Shown here: in pieces, positions 21,361 through 31,057 of the stretch | Position numbering within the stretch: the first letter of the stretch is position 1 | Layout of the letters: every line of letters begins with the position of its first letter | Assembly (NCBI GenBank): GCA_030144725.1 | Contig: JASKMD010000003.1 | Span: forward strand, 3,277,286 to 3,341,285 | Direction: 5' to 3' | From: Haematococcus lacustris | Taxonomy: Eukaryota > Chlorophyta > Chlorophyceae > Chlamydomonadales > Haematococcaceae | Length of the DNA: 64,000 bases | Notes under the pieces: generated by a model | The model's database searches: none | The model's input: the letters and a program-made list of their open reading frames with translations, nothing else | What the model was told of the DNA's origin: nothing | Translations under genes and position numbers: made by a program

Positions 21361-21609
21361 CCAGCTGATGGAGCAAGGGTAGTAGAAGCACCGCAATGCA
21401 GGCCACACACCAGAGTCTGACGATGCCTGCTCCGGTCTAAGCGGGGGATTGAAGGGCGACCGGTGACGGTGCGCTCATCATACATTTTTCATCTTTATTT
21501 CCTCGACGTATCCAATGCCCCGCTGCCCTTGCGCGACTCCTGTACCGCTGCTGCCGTTGCAACCGCAGCTTGCGCCCTCGTCTGACCATGTTTCGTCTGT
21601 TGCCAGCAG
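21361..21609. other. Alternative 5' flank of copy C
   Basis: No gene. This sequence differs from the A/B/D leader but matches the 5' flank of copy E (27797-28045) closely, including gggggattgaagggcgaccg and the segment up to atgtttcgtctgttgccag, where it joins the F-box family sequence at a potential acceptor (ttgccag|c). Confidence 0.6.
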
Positions 21610-23228
21610 TTGCAGGGCCTGCAGGGCCTGCCAGCGGAACAACTGGATGCAGTCTTGAGTCAGCTGGATGCAAGCAGTAGGCTGCCAGTCTTCAGGACCA
21701 GCAAGCTCCTGGCCACAGCTCTGCTGCGAGTAGTTCCAAGGATCCAGCTCACCTACCCAACCCAGCATGACATCGTTGGGCAACACCTTCGTGAACTGGC
21801 TCCCTTCCTGACTGAGGTCCTGCGGAACAGGCAGCAACCAAAGCTGAACCTCACACTGCAGCCAGCCAGCTGCCTCACAGATGCAATAGAGCGACGTGGG
21901 AAGGCAGAGCTGGCTGCTGAAGCATCGGATGCGACCCGTCTATTGGCAAGGACGCTGAGGGCAGTGCCGTTGTGTGAGGCAGTTCACCGCCTGCCTATTC
22001 ATTGACAATGCGGCTTAGATTATCCATGGGAGCCTGCTTTTAGCGCAGCCCTGGTCACCTCATTCCTCTCCCTGACGAGCTTGACCTTCTCTTATGTCAG
22101 TCTAAGCATAGATCAATTGGCGAGAGCAATCAACCACCCCCTGCTGTTGCCACGGGGCTGGTGCACCTGGACGTACAGGGCGCTGACATCGCACATGAAG
22201 GCCAGGTCGGCAGGCCCCCTTTCATTGGCACCAGTTTGCAGGAACTAAGCCTGCAAGGTTGGGTTCAAGTGAACGGGGGTCTTGAGTTCCTATTTGGACT
22301 GGTGACCTTACCCCCCACCCTAACTCAGCTGTCAGTGCGTGAATTGGTGGGCATGGAGCAAAGGGATTGGGTCAGACTGGCAGCGGTTGTGAGCGACTTG
22401 ACACAGTTGCAGCAGCTAGAGCTCGTTGGTTCTGGCAGAGCTATCAGGTCAAATGGGCCAGGGCTCATGGCACTGCTGCTAGCGCTGGCCCCCCTACCCA
22501 GCCTGCACACTTTGGTGATGTATGATATTGACGTGGGATAGGAGCAGCTGACCGTCTTGTTGGAACTCACCCAGATCACACGCCTGAAGCTCTTGAGATT
22601 CACTGGCCTGACCTCCTCCCGGGCCAGCGCAGCCTGCAGCTGGAGGCAGCTGGAGGTGAACTGGATGGACTGGGTCACAGCCGCCTACCTGCCGCTACAC
22701 AGCCTCACTCACCCTCTGCACCTGACTCAACTGGTTGGGGACAATGAGGAACCGAGTATTGAGGTGCTGGCTGCAGCTGAGCTCAACCTGTGTGAGCGCA
22801 ACAAGGCAGGGCTGGTGCTGGATGAGGGCATGTTCCTGAGCAAGGCCATTGTGAACCTGATGACTGAGCAATACCTCGCCCACATCTGCCCTGCCGACCA
22901 GCAGCCCACCCACCCCACTGTGGCCAGCAGCAGCAGCCACTCAGGTCCCAGCACCAGCCTGGCAAGCAGCAGCAGCCCTGAGGGGCACATCATGGCAGGG
23001 GGGCCAGGCAGCAGCACTGGGCAGGGCGGGCAGCAGGGGTCAGCAGCAGGGGCTCAACCTCTCATGCAGCGCACGGGCCGTTGCGCAAAGGCGTTGCGCA
23101 TCATAGTGGGACTTTACGAAGCACGTCTTTCCTCAGCCAACCGGCAAGCCTTAGCTGTGTTGTTCCCGGTGGCAGACATTGAGTTCAGTCCACGATCAAA
23201 TCAGGAGGTTTTTGCAGACGACTTTTAG
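21610..23228 (+). pseudogene. F-box/LRR copy C, degenerate
   Basis: Family homology starts at LQGLQGLPAEQLDAVLSQLD but the frame stops after about 130 codons (AVHRLPIH then tga near 22006). It resumes at about 22161 and meets a tag at 22539 (IDVG stop), then continues from 22557 to the conserved C-terminus. The usual leader and N-terminal MEES are missing and replaced by the flank shared with copy E. The 3' half (22557-23228) is intact, with one Ser-linker unit and the PRSNQEVFADDF end shared with A. Almost certainly not a functional full-length protein; a short 3' product cannot be excluded. Confidence 0.75.
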
Positions 23229-23776
23229 GTTCGGTTGTGCTTGTCTGACTGTGGCCCTCCTAAACGTCCGCCGGGAGCTGCTTACTAACCCCATGTTGGG
23301 GACACCTGGCTGTTGTACAGTAATGTAGCATCTGCTGCGCCATTGGCGGTCCGTCCTTGCAGCTGCCACGGCCCACATAGCAGTCAGCGGGCTAGCCTAG
23401 CGGGGTATGCAATTGCCGCATCATAGGCTGGTGATTGCCAGAATACAATTGCCAGAATACAGTACACATTGGTTTCTATTCACCCTTCAAATCAAGAGTT
23501 ACTGGCTAATATTGATACCGTACAACAGCCTCTGATATTATCAGTGACAACTGTGACGACAGCGGCGACAGCGTGGCATTACGAGGGATCGTCCCGACCC
23601 ATCTAACGTTAGACTAGTTTAGACGGACTAACGTCAGCCCGGCATGTTAGATCTAACCATCTATCCATCTAATCCATCTAAGCTGCCATTTATATCTACG
23701 TAGATGTGACGATCCTTAGGCGTCACTGAAGGTGACATTGTGCAGGTGCTTTAGGGCAGGGGCTTCATGCTTAGGG
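23229..23776. other. 3' flank of copy C
   Basis: Homologous to the flank of copy A, but with an extra segment of about 210 bp at about 23270-23480 absent from A. The extra piece has no obvious terminal inverted repeats. No gene seen. Confidence 0.55.
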
Positions 23777-23862
23777 GCAGGACCCTCGCAACTCTGTTGG
23801 CTGGTAGAAGACCAACCTAAGCACACAACCATGTCATGCATGATCTGGTGCCATGCGTTCAT

Positions 23863-24358
23863 TAGAGCGCGACTGGTTACAGCGCGTTTCCAATGGACGG
23901 AGAAAAGAGAAAAGAGAAAAGAGATATCTTTCTCTCCATCTCTTTTTCTCCATCTCCGTTGGCCCTCCATCCCCATCTCCATCTCCGTTGGGCCGTTGGC
24001 GGCAGTCAGAGGGTAGAGAAGATGGAGATGGAGATGGAGGGCCAACGGAGATGGAGAAAAAGAGATGGAGAGAAAGAAATCTCTTTTCTCTTTTCTCTTT
24101 TCTCCGTCCATTGGAAACGCGATGTTAGTTGAACATCCTGATGTTTTGGGTTTAACCACATCTTTAACCAATCTTTAACATACCCGTTTTGCTACCCTGG
24201 GACTGCTTCTCACTGGCTACTTCTGCCGGCATAGTGTCGCTGGGTGCATTGCCGTGTCGCGACCAGAACGACAGCAGAAAGGGACTCGTATCGCGACCAA
24301 ACGGTCAACTTTAACAATCGGTTTAACACTAACCTTTAACCAGTCCGGTCGCGCTCTA
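23863..24358. mobile_element. hAT-type foldback MITE with 8 bp target duplication
   Basis: The element starts TAGAGCGCGACTGG and ends CCGGTCGCGCTCTA, a short terminal inverted repeat. It is flanked by the 8 bp duplication GCGTTCAT (23855-23862 and 24359-24366), the length made by hAT transposases. Leader A (ccatgggttcaagcacgg) gives the approximate empty site. Two 87 bp internal arms (23884-23970 and 24034-24120) are inverted copies with one mismatch seen, so a transcript would fold into a long hairpin. The right part carries repeated TTTAAC words typical of subterminal binding sites. No transposase is encoded. Confidence 0.9.
23884..24120. repeat. 87 bp near-perfect inverted repeat (hairpin) inside the MITE
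   Basis: The left arm runs from gcgtttccaatggacgg to ggccctccat and the right arm is its reverse complement, with a loop of about 63 bp that itself contains complementary ccatctcc/ggagatgg words. Only one mismatch (gatatc against gatttc) is visible. Confidence 0.9.
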
Positions 24359-24936
24359 GCGTTCATGCACGGAGCACGTAGCTACAGCGAAACATCGCCG
24401 GCCGCTTGCCCACTTCCAGGACACCGCTGCGCATGACGGAGCTATAGACAACGAGCTCTGTGTCAAGGGCAGATTCACTCATCACGCATACCTGTGATGA
24501 TTACCTGAGTGCCTTGTACTATGTCAGTAAAACTTTAGATACACACCTCCTACTAACACAGAGCTGCGCCGCTGCTTATCAGCAAACAACCATGATTCTG
24601 GTCACACCACAACAATGATGCGAAATGCACTGCAAGGGCCAGTGCGCGCACCACAGCGATGTCTTTACGTCGCTGAGTACCTTATTGGTTTCAGAAGCTT
24701 TGTTCGCCGTACACAACACGGCCGGTGCGTAACAGGCGCATGTAAGGTCTTCACACATACCCATTGCAGGCTCCAAGCATCGGGACATCTCTGCTACTTC
24801 CAGGTCCTATCCTGCCCTGTCCTGTGGGCCTGCCGCTGACTACGTGCAGCAGGTGGGTATTGCCGTGCACCAACGGTCCTAAACTCTGCAGTACTCATCG
24901 TCTTGCTTTGCTATGTTTTGTGACGGTGTAGACCTG

Positions 24937-26562
24937 ATGGAGGAGTCGTCAGCAGGCGACGTGAACAAGGGCCAGCAGTTGCAGGGCCTGCAGGGCTTGC
25001 CAGCGGAACAACTGGATGCAATCTTGAGTCAGCTGGATGCAAGCAGTAGGCTGCCAGTCTTCAGGACCAGCAAGTTCCTGGCCACAGCTCTGCTGCGAGT
25101 AGTTCCAAGGATCCAGCTCACCTACCCAACTCAGCATGACGTCATTGGGCAAAACCTTCGTGAGCTGGCCCCTTTCCTGACTGAGGCCCTGCGGAACAGG
25201 CAGCAACCAAAGCTGCACCTCACACTGCAGCCAGCCATGCGCATCAAGCCTAAGCCTAACCCATGGAGGATAGAAGAGCCAGCTGTTGCAGCACCAAACA
25301 CAAAGTGTTTGCTTGCCTGGACGCTTGGGGCAGTGCCGCTGTGTGGGGCAGTTGACAGCCTGACTATCAGCTGGCATTTCTTCTTGGATCTTCCATGGGA
25401 GCCTGAGTTCAGCGCAGCCCTGGCCGCATCCTTCCCCTCCCTGACGAGCCTGACCTTCAGGGATGTCAGCAAACGCATCGGTCCCCTCGTAGAAGCCCTG
25501 AACCACTCCCTGCTGTTGCCACGGCTGCTGCACCTGGACCTGCAGACCATTGCACATGAAGACCAGCTTGGCTGGTCCCCCTTCATTGGCAGCAGGTTGC
25601 AGACACTCAGCCTGGATGCTTGTCTTATAGGGGACGGGGAGCCTGAGCTCCTGCCTGGACTGGTGCCCTTACCTCCCACCCTCACTCAGCTGACAGTGAG
25701 CAGTTCGCGCATGGAGCAGTGGGATTGGGTCAGGGTAGCAGCGGCTGTGATCAGCTTGACACAGCTGCAGCAGCTAAGGCTCATTGACAGGTCCAGAAAC
25801 TGGAAAAAGCCTGGGCCAGGGCCCATGGAGCTGCTGCAAGTGCTGGTTCACCTACCCAGCCTGCACACCCTCGAGGTGGATGAATATGTGGAGGGCCAGG
25901 AGCAGCTGGACGCCTTGCTGGCACTCACCCACATCACCAGCCTGAAGCTCTTGACATTCTCTGGCCTCACCTCCTCCCGGGCCAGCGCAGCCTGCAGCTG
26001 GAGGCAGCTGGAGGTGCACACAATGGACTGGGTCACAGCCGCCTACCTGCCCCTGCACAGCCTCACTCACCCTTTGCACCTGACTCAACTAGTCGGGGAC
26101 ATCGAGGAACCGAGTGCAGAGGTGCTGGCTGCAGCTGAGCTCAACATGTGTGAGCGCAACAAGGCAGGGCTGGTGCTGGATGGGAACCTGTGCCTGAGCA
26201 AGACCACTGTGGACCTGTTGACTGAGCAATACCTCACCCACATCTGCCCTGCCGACCAGCAGCCCCCCCACCCCACTGTGGCCAGCAGCAGCAGCCACTC
26301 AGGTCCCAGCACCAGCCTGGCCAGCAGCAGCAGCCCTGAGGGGCACATCACGCCAGGGGGGCCAGGCAACAGCAGTGGGCCGTGGGGGCAGCAGGGGTCA
26401 GCAGCAGGGGCCCAACCTCTCATGCAGCGCACGGGCCGTTGCGCAAAGGCGCTGCGCATCGTAGTGGAGGGAGTACACGAAGCACGTCTTTCCTTAGCCA
26501 ACCGGCAAGCCTTAGCTGTGCTGTTCCCGGTTGCAGATATTGAGTTCAGTACACAGTGGTGA
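24937..26562 (+). CDS. F-box-like/leucine-rich-repeat protein, copy D
   Basis: Intact 541 aa frame from the conserved downstream ATG (MEESSAGDVNKGQQLQGLQG). The F-box-like stretch is LPAEQLDAILSQLDASSRLP with VFRTSKFLATALLRVVPRIQ. LRR strands as in B: FPSLTSLTFRDVS, LLHLDLQTI, LQTLSLDAC, LTQLQQLRLID, LPSLHTLEVDE. The linker has one SHSGPSTSLASSSS unit and reads EGHITPGGPGNSSGPWGQQG; the C-terminus is RQALAVLFPVADIEFSTQW. Nearest relative in the window is copy B. Family role: candidate SCF substrate receptor. Its leader carries the foldback MITE, which may alter expression (inference). Confidence 0.75.
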   Translation: MEESSAGDVNKGQQLQGLQGLPAEQLDAILSQLDASSRLPVFRTSKFLATALLRVVPRIQLTYPTQHDVIGQNLRELAPFLTEALRNRQQPKLHLTLQPAMRIKPKPNPWRIEEPAVAAPNTKCLLAWTLGAVPLCGAVDSLTISWHFFLDLPWEPEFSAALAASFPSLTSLTFRDVSKRIGPLVEALNHSLLLPRLLHLDLQTIAHEDQLGWSPFIGSRLQTLSLDACLIGDGEPELLPGLVPLPPTLTQLTVSSSRMEQWDWVRVAAAVISLTQLQQLRLIDRSRNWKKPGPGPMELLQVLVHLPSLHTLEVDEYVEGQEQLDALLALTHITSLKLLTFSGLTSSRASAACSWRQLEVHTMDWVTAAYLPLHSLTHPLHLTQLVGDIEEPSAEVLAAAELNMCERNKAGLVLDGNLCLSKTTVDLLTEQYLTHICPADQQPPHPTVASSSSHSGPSTSLASSSSPEGHITPGGPGNSSGPWGQQGSAAGAQPLMQRTGRCAKALRIVVEGVHEARLSLANRQALAVLFPVADIEFSTQW

Positions 26563-27796
26563 CACACTGCATGGCTGTGTGCCCTCCCTGCTACCCCACA
26601 CTGCATCATGATGGCACGCAAGTTGGTTGGAGTGGGCTGAGGTGTGCCGGGAGGTGCGGCGGCACTGCCATGATGTGCTGTGGTCATGTGCTAGTTGGTA
26701 ATGTTTGATGCTTTGCTCCATCACCCAGATGAACCTGATGGTGGTGAAGTTAATACGCGGTGTGCCCTGCCTGGCACCTGTAGTGCCAGCCAGTGGATGC
26801 CTCATGTACCCTCTATTCCCCGCTGCTCCAGCCAGCTCTCACAGGCACATCAGATGTCGGCATGCGTGTGACTAGTAGTTCTTCTTCACTGTTCATGCGC
26901 ATTCCTGGATGTTCTTGGCCAGCTCTCACAGAGATGTCAGGTGTTGGCATGCGTGTGACAAGGCATTGCTTGCTTTCTTCTCAAGCTGGGTTTCCGTTCT
27001 GGAGTTCCAAAAGTAGATTTTGAGTTCCGGTGCTACTACTACTATTACGCTGTTTGGAAGACATTGAGCAGGATGTAGATAGCTGCAGCAGCGAGTCCCT
27101 GCACTATTGGCTGCACTAGCAACATTCATATCAGAACTTAGCATACTGGCGTCAGCGAACAACTGCCACACCCACCTGTGTCCAATCACCACTCTTGCTG
27201 TGCCTCCACCCTCATCCCATCACCTACACTCAGGTGTTCCCAACTAACACCTACACCCCTCATCTCAAGTCTCCTTCTTCGATCTTAGCGCCACCCAGCG
27301 CAAGATGGCTCACAGAAGATGACACAGAAGAAGCCATAACAGTATTGCATCGAAGACGCACTCACCACAGGCTCGGCCAGCCTGGCAGCACCCAGCACCA
27401 GTTGTAGCTAACGGCATGCCCACAAACATGATTGTATTGCCTCACGGTGGTATGCACAGCAGAGTCTGGCGATGCCTGCTGGTCACCCCCACTAATCTGA
27501 TCACAGCCCCACTAAGTAGGCTATTCCTAACATAACGCGACCTAATCTCTCAGCACCCCCGCCCGCCCCGGCACAGGTGCACATCAGCCCGAGCAGCCCG
27601 CTAGCTTCGCTTTGATGAGCTGCACCGTTCTGCGCAAGAATCGCTGTAAAACTCTCAAAGACCGGTCGGAGTTTATCAGGGGTGCGGCCAGCGGCGGGGG
27701 TGACCTGCTACGGTTGAAGGGCGCTACGGTTGAAGGACCTGCTACGGTTGAAGGGGGATTGAAGGGCGACCGGTGACGGTGCACAGCACAACGTGC
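26563..27796. other. 3' flank of copy D and junction to copy E
   Basis: No gene. The first 900 bp match the flank of copy B. From about 27466 the sequence departs (gagtctggcgatgcctgctg), passes through some 300 bp of unrelated sequence with three tgctacggttgaag-type repeats, and reaches a second copy of gggggattgaagggcgaccg. The motif cacaacgtgccagctgatgg at 27787-27806 is the uninterrupted equivalent of the LTR element 1 target. Confidence 0.6.
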
Positions 27797-28045
27797 CAGC
27801 TGATGGAGGAAGGGTAGTAGAAGCGCCGCAATGCAGGCCACACACCAGAGTCTGACGATGCCTGCTCCGGTCTAGGCGGGGGATTGAAGGGCGACCGGTG
27901 ACGGTGCGCTCATCATACATTTCTCATCCTTATTTCCTCGACGGATCCAATGGCTCGCTGCCCTTGCGCATCTCATGTGCCGCTGGCTGCCGTTGCAACC
28001 GCAGCTTGCGCCCTCGTCTGACCATGTTTCGTCTGTTGCCAGCAC

Positions 28046-28434
28046 TTGCAGGGCCTGCAGGGGCTGCCAGCGGAACAACTGGATGCAGTCCTGAGTCAGC
28101 TGGATGCAAGCAGTAGGCTGCCAGTCTTCATGACCAGCAAGCTCCTGGCCACAGCTCTGCTGCGAGTAGTTCCAAGGATCCAGCTCACGTACCCAACTCA
28201 GCATGACGTCATTGGGCAACACCTTCGTGAACTGGCTCCCTTCCTGACTGAGGTCCTGCAAATCAGGCAGCAGCCAAAGCTGCACCTCACACTGCAGCCA
28301 GCCAGCAGCCTCACAGATGCAATAGTGCGACGTGGGGAAGCAGAGTCAGCTGCTGCAGCATCGGATGCGACCCGTCTAGTGAAAGGACGCTGGGGCAGTG
28401 CCGCTGTGTGGGGCAGTTGACCGCCTGACAAGCA
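28046..28434 (+). pseudogene. F-box/LRR copy E, 5' fragment only
   Basis: Carries the F-box-like N-terminus (LQGLQGLPAEQLDAVLSQLD) and the following segment to about the RLVAWTLGAV equivalent, where one base change in register (RLVKGRWGSAAVWGS) ends the frame. Family homology stops abruptly near 28434 and is followed without a gap by an unrelated - strand exon of a CobW-type GTPase. It lacks LRRs and the C-terminus, so it is a truncated relic. Confidence 0.75.
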
Positions 28435-28541
28435 GCCCCACCCACTAGCCGGTATAAGGCTTGGATGAGGTCATCACGCACAGTGCAGCACAGGCAGCCG
28501 TTGCTCAGCTGCATGACGGTGTCCCGGCTGCCTTCCACCAC
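28430..28541 (-). pseudogene. Captured exon fragment of a CobW/COG0523-type GTPase
   Basis: On the - strand an acceptor ttcctacag precedes a frame reading VVEGSRDTVMQLSNGCLCCT and VRDDLIQALYRLVGG. The Asn-Gly-Cys-x-Cys-Cys motif followed by a Thr-x-Arg-x-Asp-Leu pattern is the signature of G3E/CobW GTPases that handle metal ions such as zinc or cobalt. Only this one exon is present: the downstream side joins directly to the truncated F-box copy E, and no Walker A exon is found nearby on the 5' side. I read it as a gene fragment moved by duplication or transposon capture. Confidence 0.65.
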
Positions 28542-28689
28542 CTGTAGGAAGCAGCATGGGGCAAACCAGGATGGGCGGTGGGACAGGGCGGGGCGGGGCG
28601 GGCATGTTGAACACAATGTTTCCAGGCCCCACTTCCCCCAGTCAGGGCCTCCCAACCCCCTTGAAAAGGGGGGGTGTCCGTTTCACGCG

Positions 28690-29188
28690 GTTTATTTCTC
28701 GCACAGTTTGCGGATTGATCAACGAAGCACTTGTTGGCTGCGGCCACCTGTGCCCGCAGCTGCTCCAGCTTGATGTTGGTGGTGGTCAGCTGCTGCTTGG
28801 TGTGGGCCAGCTCAGTGCGGGCCGCTGCCAGGTCTTTTTGGGCGGCCTCCAGGGCAGCCGCTGTGTCAGTGAGTTGGGCTTGTGTTTCCTGCAGCTGCTA
28901 CAAGAACGCCTCCTCCAGCTGCTCGAGCTGCTGCACCCACCCGAGCAGGTCTAACTCCCACTGCTGCTCACGCTGACCAGCAGAGACCAGCAGGCTGCGG
29001 TGCCACTCCCTCAGCTGGCTGTACTGCTCCCTGGAGCTGAGAAGATCAGCATTGAGGGCTGCATGCGCAGCGGTGAGGGTTGCATGCGCAGCGGTGAGCT
29101 GCTCCATGCTCTGGGCTGCCTCATGCTGAGCCTTAGCCTTTGCCCCGTTGGCTCTGTTTGCTCTAGTTTGCTTTGGGGCGCGTGGCAT
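28690..29188 (-). pseudogene. Coiled-coil protein fragment with in-frame stop
   Basis: The frame begins MPRAPKQTRANRANGAKAKA (ATG at 29188), a basic N-terminus, then heptad-rich sequence (LTAAHATLTAAHAALNADLL, REWHRSLLVSAGQREQQWEL). A tag at 28898-28900 interrupts it, and the same frame continues with QLQETQAQLTDTAAALEAAQ and TELAHTKQQLTTTNIKLEQL to about 28690. The layout (basic tip, long coiled coil) resembles the N-terminus of the transposase-like protein at 38793. Function unknown. It could be an old transposon remnant or a broken host gene. Confidence 0.5.
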
Positions 29189-29984
29189 GTCAAGCAAAAG
29201 GGCAGTGAGGAGGGGCTGGGAGGTGGTGGTAGGCAGCTGGGCCTGCTAGGGTGGGCTGCTGGCAGGTACTGTGGGCAGGAGACTTATGTGGTGCTTGGGC
29301 ACCTGCAATTGACACGCTAAGGCTCACTGAGCTTTGAGAGTAATATTGCTTCTTCTGTCACAGCTGAGCATATGAGTAGAGTAGTCTTTGAAAGTGCGGC
29401 CAGCACAAAATTAAGACATCTCTACGAGTTTTGGCTGGATTTTCTGACTTGCAGCAAAATCCTACCTGCTCAGCGGAGCCGCAGCTGAAGCTTGGATTAG
29501 CCATTTACGTGTGCTGAGGTGTACTCGGAAACTCCTGCATCATCAGATGTTCGTCGGGTAACCTGTGCTGGCGCAGGATAGGTGGCAACTGCTGCGTGCA
29601 CCTCACCTCGCGGGCTGGCAGCAGCGCCTATGCGTAGAGCACCAACAACACGCCTGCACTGCGCGATGTCTTGAGGGTGGCCGGCGGATCCCAACCACCC
29701 TGCCGACCACAATCGAAGCAACTACTGGTTGCTGTCGTAACTAGAGTCCGCGTTTAAGCCATGCCGCGCGGGGCTAAAGCCATCGGCCTGATCCCGGAGC
29801 AATCGGTCGCATGTGACGGTCTTACATGCCAAAACATCAGAGTTGGGAGGCCCTGACCCCCAGCTTCACACAACAGCAATGGTACGAAATGCATTGCAAG
29901 GGCGCCTTGCACGCCAGTACGCGCACCACAGCGATGTGTCTCTAGACAGAACTATTTTTCTGTAGCGCTTGACCTTTCTGGCAT
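29189..29984. other. Intergenic stretch with leader relic of the F-box family
   Basis: No intact gene is recognised. A 74 aa open frame on the - strand (29497-29721) has no motifs. At about 29868-29945 a short piece matches the F-box leader (cacaacagcaatggtacgaaatgca, gcgcaccacagcgatgtgtct), so a decayed leader copy sits here. Confidence 0.45.
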
Positions 29985-30362
29985 TAGGAATCTTTGCCAG
30001 CTGCTTTAAGGCTGCCAACGCATGGGCATGCTTGCTTCGTGCGCTTTGTCTTATGCCGTTGTGTTTGCTTTAGGTTGTGATCTTGGTTTTCCTTCAGAAG
30101 AGTGGACCAGCAATAGAAAGCCATGCACCTGCCATGCAGAACTTGTGCGTTGCTGCGAGGTGAGGGGTGAACTGAGAACAATGGCATTTTACAAAACGTC
30201 AGGCTATGATGCGGCAGGTTGCCCTAGCCAAGGCTACCGTACAACAGCCACTGACAGTTCTTAGGTCCATCCAGGTCGTCAATGTGGCATCAGTGCAGGT
30301 GACAATGAATATATGGAACCTCCCACAGTTTTTGTACGTGCGTCCTGGACCATGTAACTTAC
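29985..30362 (+). repeat. Segmental duplication block, left flank of copy F
   Basis: 29985-30185 matches 50437-50640, and 30204-30352 matches 52239-52391, with the same order and orientation. In the other copy the continuation leads within tens of bases into the leader of F-box copy G; here it is interrupted by the 11.4 kb composite insertion and resumes at about 41982 before copy F. Confidence 0.7.
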
Positions 30363-30396
30363 ATATGAGTATCTTAGTCGTATTGTAAGTCACGAC

Positions 30397-30421
30397 TACC
30401 GTACTCTCCCTTTTGATTCCC
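30397..30421 (+). repeat. Left terminal inverted repeat of the DNA transposon
   Basis: 25 bp, a perfect reverse complement of 41752-41776. Preceded by TAGTCGTattgtaagtcACGACTA, a short palindrome that contains target-like sequence (tgtaagtcacgact, also at 52391-52404). Confidence 0.8.
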
Positions 30422-30498
30422 TATCCCGAATCGTTTTTTGTCCTTCGGGAAACCGGGAATGATTAAACAATTAGTTGACCTTGACGAAAGTGCCAGCA

Positions 30499-31057
30499 AT
30501 GGACCAGCTTGTGCTCCGGGGCATCAGTGCCGCCGACGCAGCTGATAATCTGCACCGCGAGCTCCTTGAACAACACCTTGCACGATGAACAACGCTTCCA
30601 AATGTCTCTTGATCGTCAAGCGGCAATGATTGAGAAGCGACTACTTGGGACCACTAACTTTGGGCCTTCTCCACGCCTCAATCTTGCCGCATCGCCCAGC
30701 ACACCTCCTGCTCTCGCACGCACCGGCAAGGCGTATGAGAACTGGTGGCAACCTGCTAGGATTCAGCTCACCCTGGGCTGGGCCATGGGGAGGCGGGCCA
30801 GGCTGGGGCAAAGGCTAGTGCGGCGGGCCAGGCCGGGGTGGCAACCAGGGTGGCTGCTTTGCCCCGGGCAACGTCGAGGGAGGTGGGCCAGGCTGGGGCA
30901 AAGGCTGGGGTCACAGGACAGGATAGGACAGGGTGGCAACCAGGCTGGCAACCATGTCAAGGGGGGAGGCGGCTGGTCATACACGGGCTGGTCAGCCGGC
31001 CAAGGCGGGGTGCTTGCTTTGGCCAAGGCAGCAGAATGGGTGGCTGCAGGAGTCTGA
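30499..31057 (+). pseudogene. Degraded ORF in the left arm of the DNA transposon
   Basis: The frame from 30499 reads MDQLVLRGISAADAADNLHR and stops after 29 codons; similar-looking helical sequence continues one frame over (SLDRQAAMIEKRLLGTTNFG) in the frame that is open from 30509 to 31057. Downstream at about 31070-31150 a Cys/His cluster (CRHCQQRQEDHDC) is encoded in another frame. The middle (30780-31000) is a G-rich imperfect repeat. This may be a remnant of a second transposon protein. Function unknown. Confidence 0.35.

Larger units (their letters stand above)
23777..24936 (+). promoter_or_regulatory. Conserved 5' leader of copy D, interrupted by a MITE
   Basis: The block matches the leaders of A and B. 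It is split after ccatgcgttcat by the 496 bp element at 23863-24358 and continues directly with gcacggagcacg. The intron-like donor (gcag|gtgggt) and acceptor (ggtgtag|acctg) before ATG 24937 are present. Confidence 0.6.
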
